Source: Phyllobacteriaceae bacterium
GTDB taxonomy: Bacteria > Pseudomonadota > Alphaproteobacteria > Rhizobiales > Rhizobiaceae
Assembly: GCA_024645155.1 (NCBI GenBank)
Contig: JAHEGF010000004.1
Coordinates: 1-34,587 of the forward strand
DNA length: 34,587 bases
Direction: 5' to 3'
The translations under genes were made by a program, and so were the position numbers. The notes under the pieces are model-generated. The model saw only the letters and a program-made list of their open reading frames with translations, was not told the origin of the DNA and did no database searches. Below are positions 33,380-34,587 of this stretch, one piece after another (the stretch's first letter is position 1; every line of letters starts with the position of its first letter).

Positions 33380-34003
33380 CTATTTAACGATTACCTTGGC
33401 GCCCATCTCGGCGCGGTTGTAAAGATCGATAATGTCCTGGTTTATCAGGCGGATACATCCCGAGGACATTGCCTGACCTATCGAATTCCATTCCGGCGTC
33501 CCGTGCAAACGGTATCCGGTATCGCCACCGCGGTTAAACAGATACAGCGCCCTTGCCCCCAGCGGATTGGTCAGTCCGGGTTCCATGCCGCTGCGGTACT
33601 TGGCAAGTTTCGGCTCGCGCTTGATCATTGCGCTGGGTGGTGTCCAGGACGGCCATTCGCGTTTCATGGCGACGCGTGCCGTTCCCGACCATTCAAAGCC
33701 CTCGCGTCCAACACCAATACCGTAACGCATCGCCTTTTTATCCGGCATGACAAAATAAAGGAACTTGGTTCCGGTATCAACGATGATCGTGCCGGGTTTT
33801 TCGTCGGTATCGTAGCGAATTAGCTGCCGGTGATACTTCTTGTCCACCTTGTAGATCGGAATTGACGGAAGGCGGTATCCCGCATCCCGTTTCGAGCCGT
33901 AGGATGACGAGAACATCGTGTAGGTTCCGCCACTTACGCAGCCGGAAAGCACCAGGGCGCATACAAGGCCGAGGGCCGCAAATAGTGTTTTTTTGTGGAT
34001 CAT
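33380..34003 (-). CDS. L,D-transpeptidase lipoprotein (YkuD domain)
   Basis: This is a 207-residue exported protein. I chose ATG 34003 (GGGA 8 nt upstream) because it gives a lipoprotein signal with lipobox LSGC and Cys22; the frame is open to 34162 but without support. The YkuD domain (about 70-207) contains the active site with His167 in RLHGTP and Cys183 in MSSGCIRL, both intact. Such enzymes form 3-3 cross-links in peptidoglycan or attach outer-membrane proteins to it, activities prominent in rhizobia. It is convergent with the NifU-type gene and divergent from the mmcB-like gene. Confidence 0.92.
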   Translation of the reverse strand: MIHKKTLFAALGLVCALVLSGCVSGGTYTMFSSSYGSKRDAGYRLPSIPIYKVDKKYHRQLIRYDTDEKPGTIIVDTGTKFLYFVMPDKKAMRYGIGVGREGFEWSGTARVAMKREWPSWTPPSAMIKREPKLAKYRSGMEPGLTNPLGARALYLFNRGGDTGYRLHGTPEWNSIGQAMSSGCIRLINQDIIDLYNRAEMGAKVIVK

Positions 34004-34066
34004 GTGTTTCCCGGTCCCGCTAAGGTTATCTTTCCTGTCCGAATCAGGCCTGACTTCGGCGGCTAT

Positions 34067-34095
34067 TCTTAACGGCGATTTTGTGTCCTTGCCAA
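34067..34095 (-). promoter_or_regulatory. Possible promoter for the L,D-transpeptidase gene
   Basis: On the minus strand TTGGCA, 17 nt, then TTAAGA, ending about 64 nt before the start codon. It lies in the 251-nt divergent gap 34004-34254, in which I could not find a convincing plus-strand promoter for the mmcB-like gene. Confidence 0.33.
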
Positions 34096-34254
34096 GATAC
34101 TTTGTACTGCGCGTGTTCAAATTGCCGTCATTTCCCGAAACTTGTTGGCATTTTTGCATCATTTCGCGCCCGTTTGAGGCGCAGCGCGGAAAGATTTGGA
34201 ACCAAGCTGCCGGACAGAATTCCCTTGGTGGCCAAACAATGGCAATGTGGGTTC

Positions 34255-34587
34255 ATGCCGATCATCTCACCTATGGCCAACAATCCGCTTGAAGACGGCA
34301 GGCAGTCCGAGCGCGCCTTGCTCGTCAGGCGTGGTGTGCAGCGTCTGTTTTCCCACATGGGTGCGTCGATGCTAGCTGAACTGACGCTGGCCACCGGGAG
34401 GCGTGCGGATCTGGTGGCTTTGACGGGCAAGGGAGACTTTTGGATCGTCGAAATAAAGTCTTCGCTTGCCGATTTCCGTGTTGACCGCAAATGGCCGGAC
34501 TACCGGTTGCATTGCGACCGGCTCTACTTCGCCACCCATAGCGGCGTGCCGCTTGATATCTTTCCGGAAGAATGCGGGCTGTTGCTG
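34255..34587 (+). CDS. mmcB: MmcB-like DNA repair protein (3' end outside window)
   Basis: The first 111 codons of a putative nuclease-like protein are present; the frame runs off the right edge. The sequence RQSERALLVRRGVQRLF, LAELTLATGRRADLVAL and the PD-(D/E)xK-like core with DFWIVEIKSSLADFRVDRKWPDYR and CDRLYFATH match the DUF1052/MmcB family, known in Caulobacter as an SOS-induced factor linked to mutagenic repair. The start could be ATG 34255 (weak GUGGG upstream) or ATG 34273 (MANNPLEDGRQ). I found no alphaproteobacterial LexA box (GTTC-N7-GTTC) upstream, so SOS control is not supported here. Confidence 0.82.
   Translation, partial: MPIISPMANNPLEDGRQSERALLVRRGVQRLFSHMGASMLAELTLATGRRADLVALTGKGDFWIVEIKSSLADFRVDRKWPDYRLHCDRLYFATHSGVPLDIFPEECGLLL

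Noticed and set aside
34004..34254. SOS (LexA) box for the mmcB-like gene
   Set aside because: GTTC occurs at 34112-34115, but the base pattern seven positions on is not GTTC; no GTTC-N7-GTTC or its complement is seen.

Overview
The window is a stretch of alphaproteobacterial chromosome, most likely Hyphomicrobiales (Rhizobiales; Rhizobiaceae/Phyllobacteriaceae-like). The basis is protein similarity recalled by eye, moderately high GC, rhizobial-style promoters (TTGAc-N17/18-CTAtnt) and the conserved gene order rplU-rpmA-(GNAT)-obgE-proB-proA-nadD-rsfS-rlmH-envC-ctpA-DUF610-rppH next to the F1 ATP synthase operon. I cannot name the genus from sequence reading alone. Almost all of it is core housekeeping DNA. 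I saw no transposase, phage, CRISPR or rRNA genes.

Layout. (1) 2-1067 (+): the 3' end of leuS and lptE, overlapping. The holA gene that normally follows is not here. (2) 1130-4503 (-): transaldolase followed by a large hybrid sensor kinase with two receivers, with a perfect CtrA-type box just upstream of the kinase. (3) 4584-7831 (+): priA, an unknown secreted protein and a small membrane protein. (4) 8067-13199 (+): atpHAGDC, with a small YHS-like cysteine protein inserted between atpD and atpC. (5) 13239-18723 (-): rsfS, rlmH, envC-like, ctpA, divergent polysaccharide deacetylase and rppH. The envC/ctpA/deacetylase group probably governs septal peptidoglycan processing. (6) 18841-24736 (-): rplU, rpmA, terminator, GNAT, obgE, proB, proA, nadD. 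These serve ribosome assembly, proline synthesis and NAD synthesis. (7) 25047-27794 (+): tRNA-Ser(CGA), a sterol-desaturase-family membrane enzyme and a class III nucleotide cyclase with TPRs. (8) 28080-30818 (+): a TauABC-like ABC importer with a strong internal terminator after the binding-protein gene. (9) 31015-33311 (+): trpS, a universal stress protein and a NifU-type Fe-S scaffold, ended by a two-way terminator. (10) A L,D-transpeptidase lipoprotein (-) divergent from an mmcB-like DNA repair gene (+) that runs off the window.

The window does not show an obvious new multi-gene system. The most notable signals are regulatory or structural. They are the CtrA-type sites before the hybrid kinase and (weaker) before envC, an apparent CTG start codon for rsfS behind a good promoter and Shine-Dalgarno, an L21 protein carrying a helix-hairpin-helix tail and expressed from a structured leader, the attenuator-like terminator inside the ABC operon, and the YHS-like protein translationally coupled into the ATP synthase operon.
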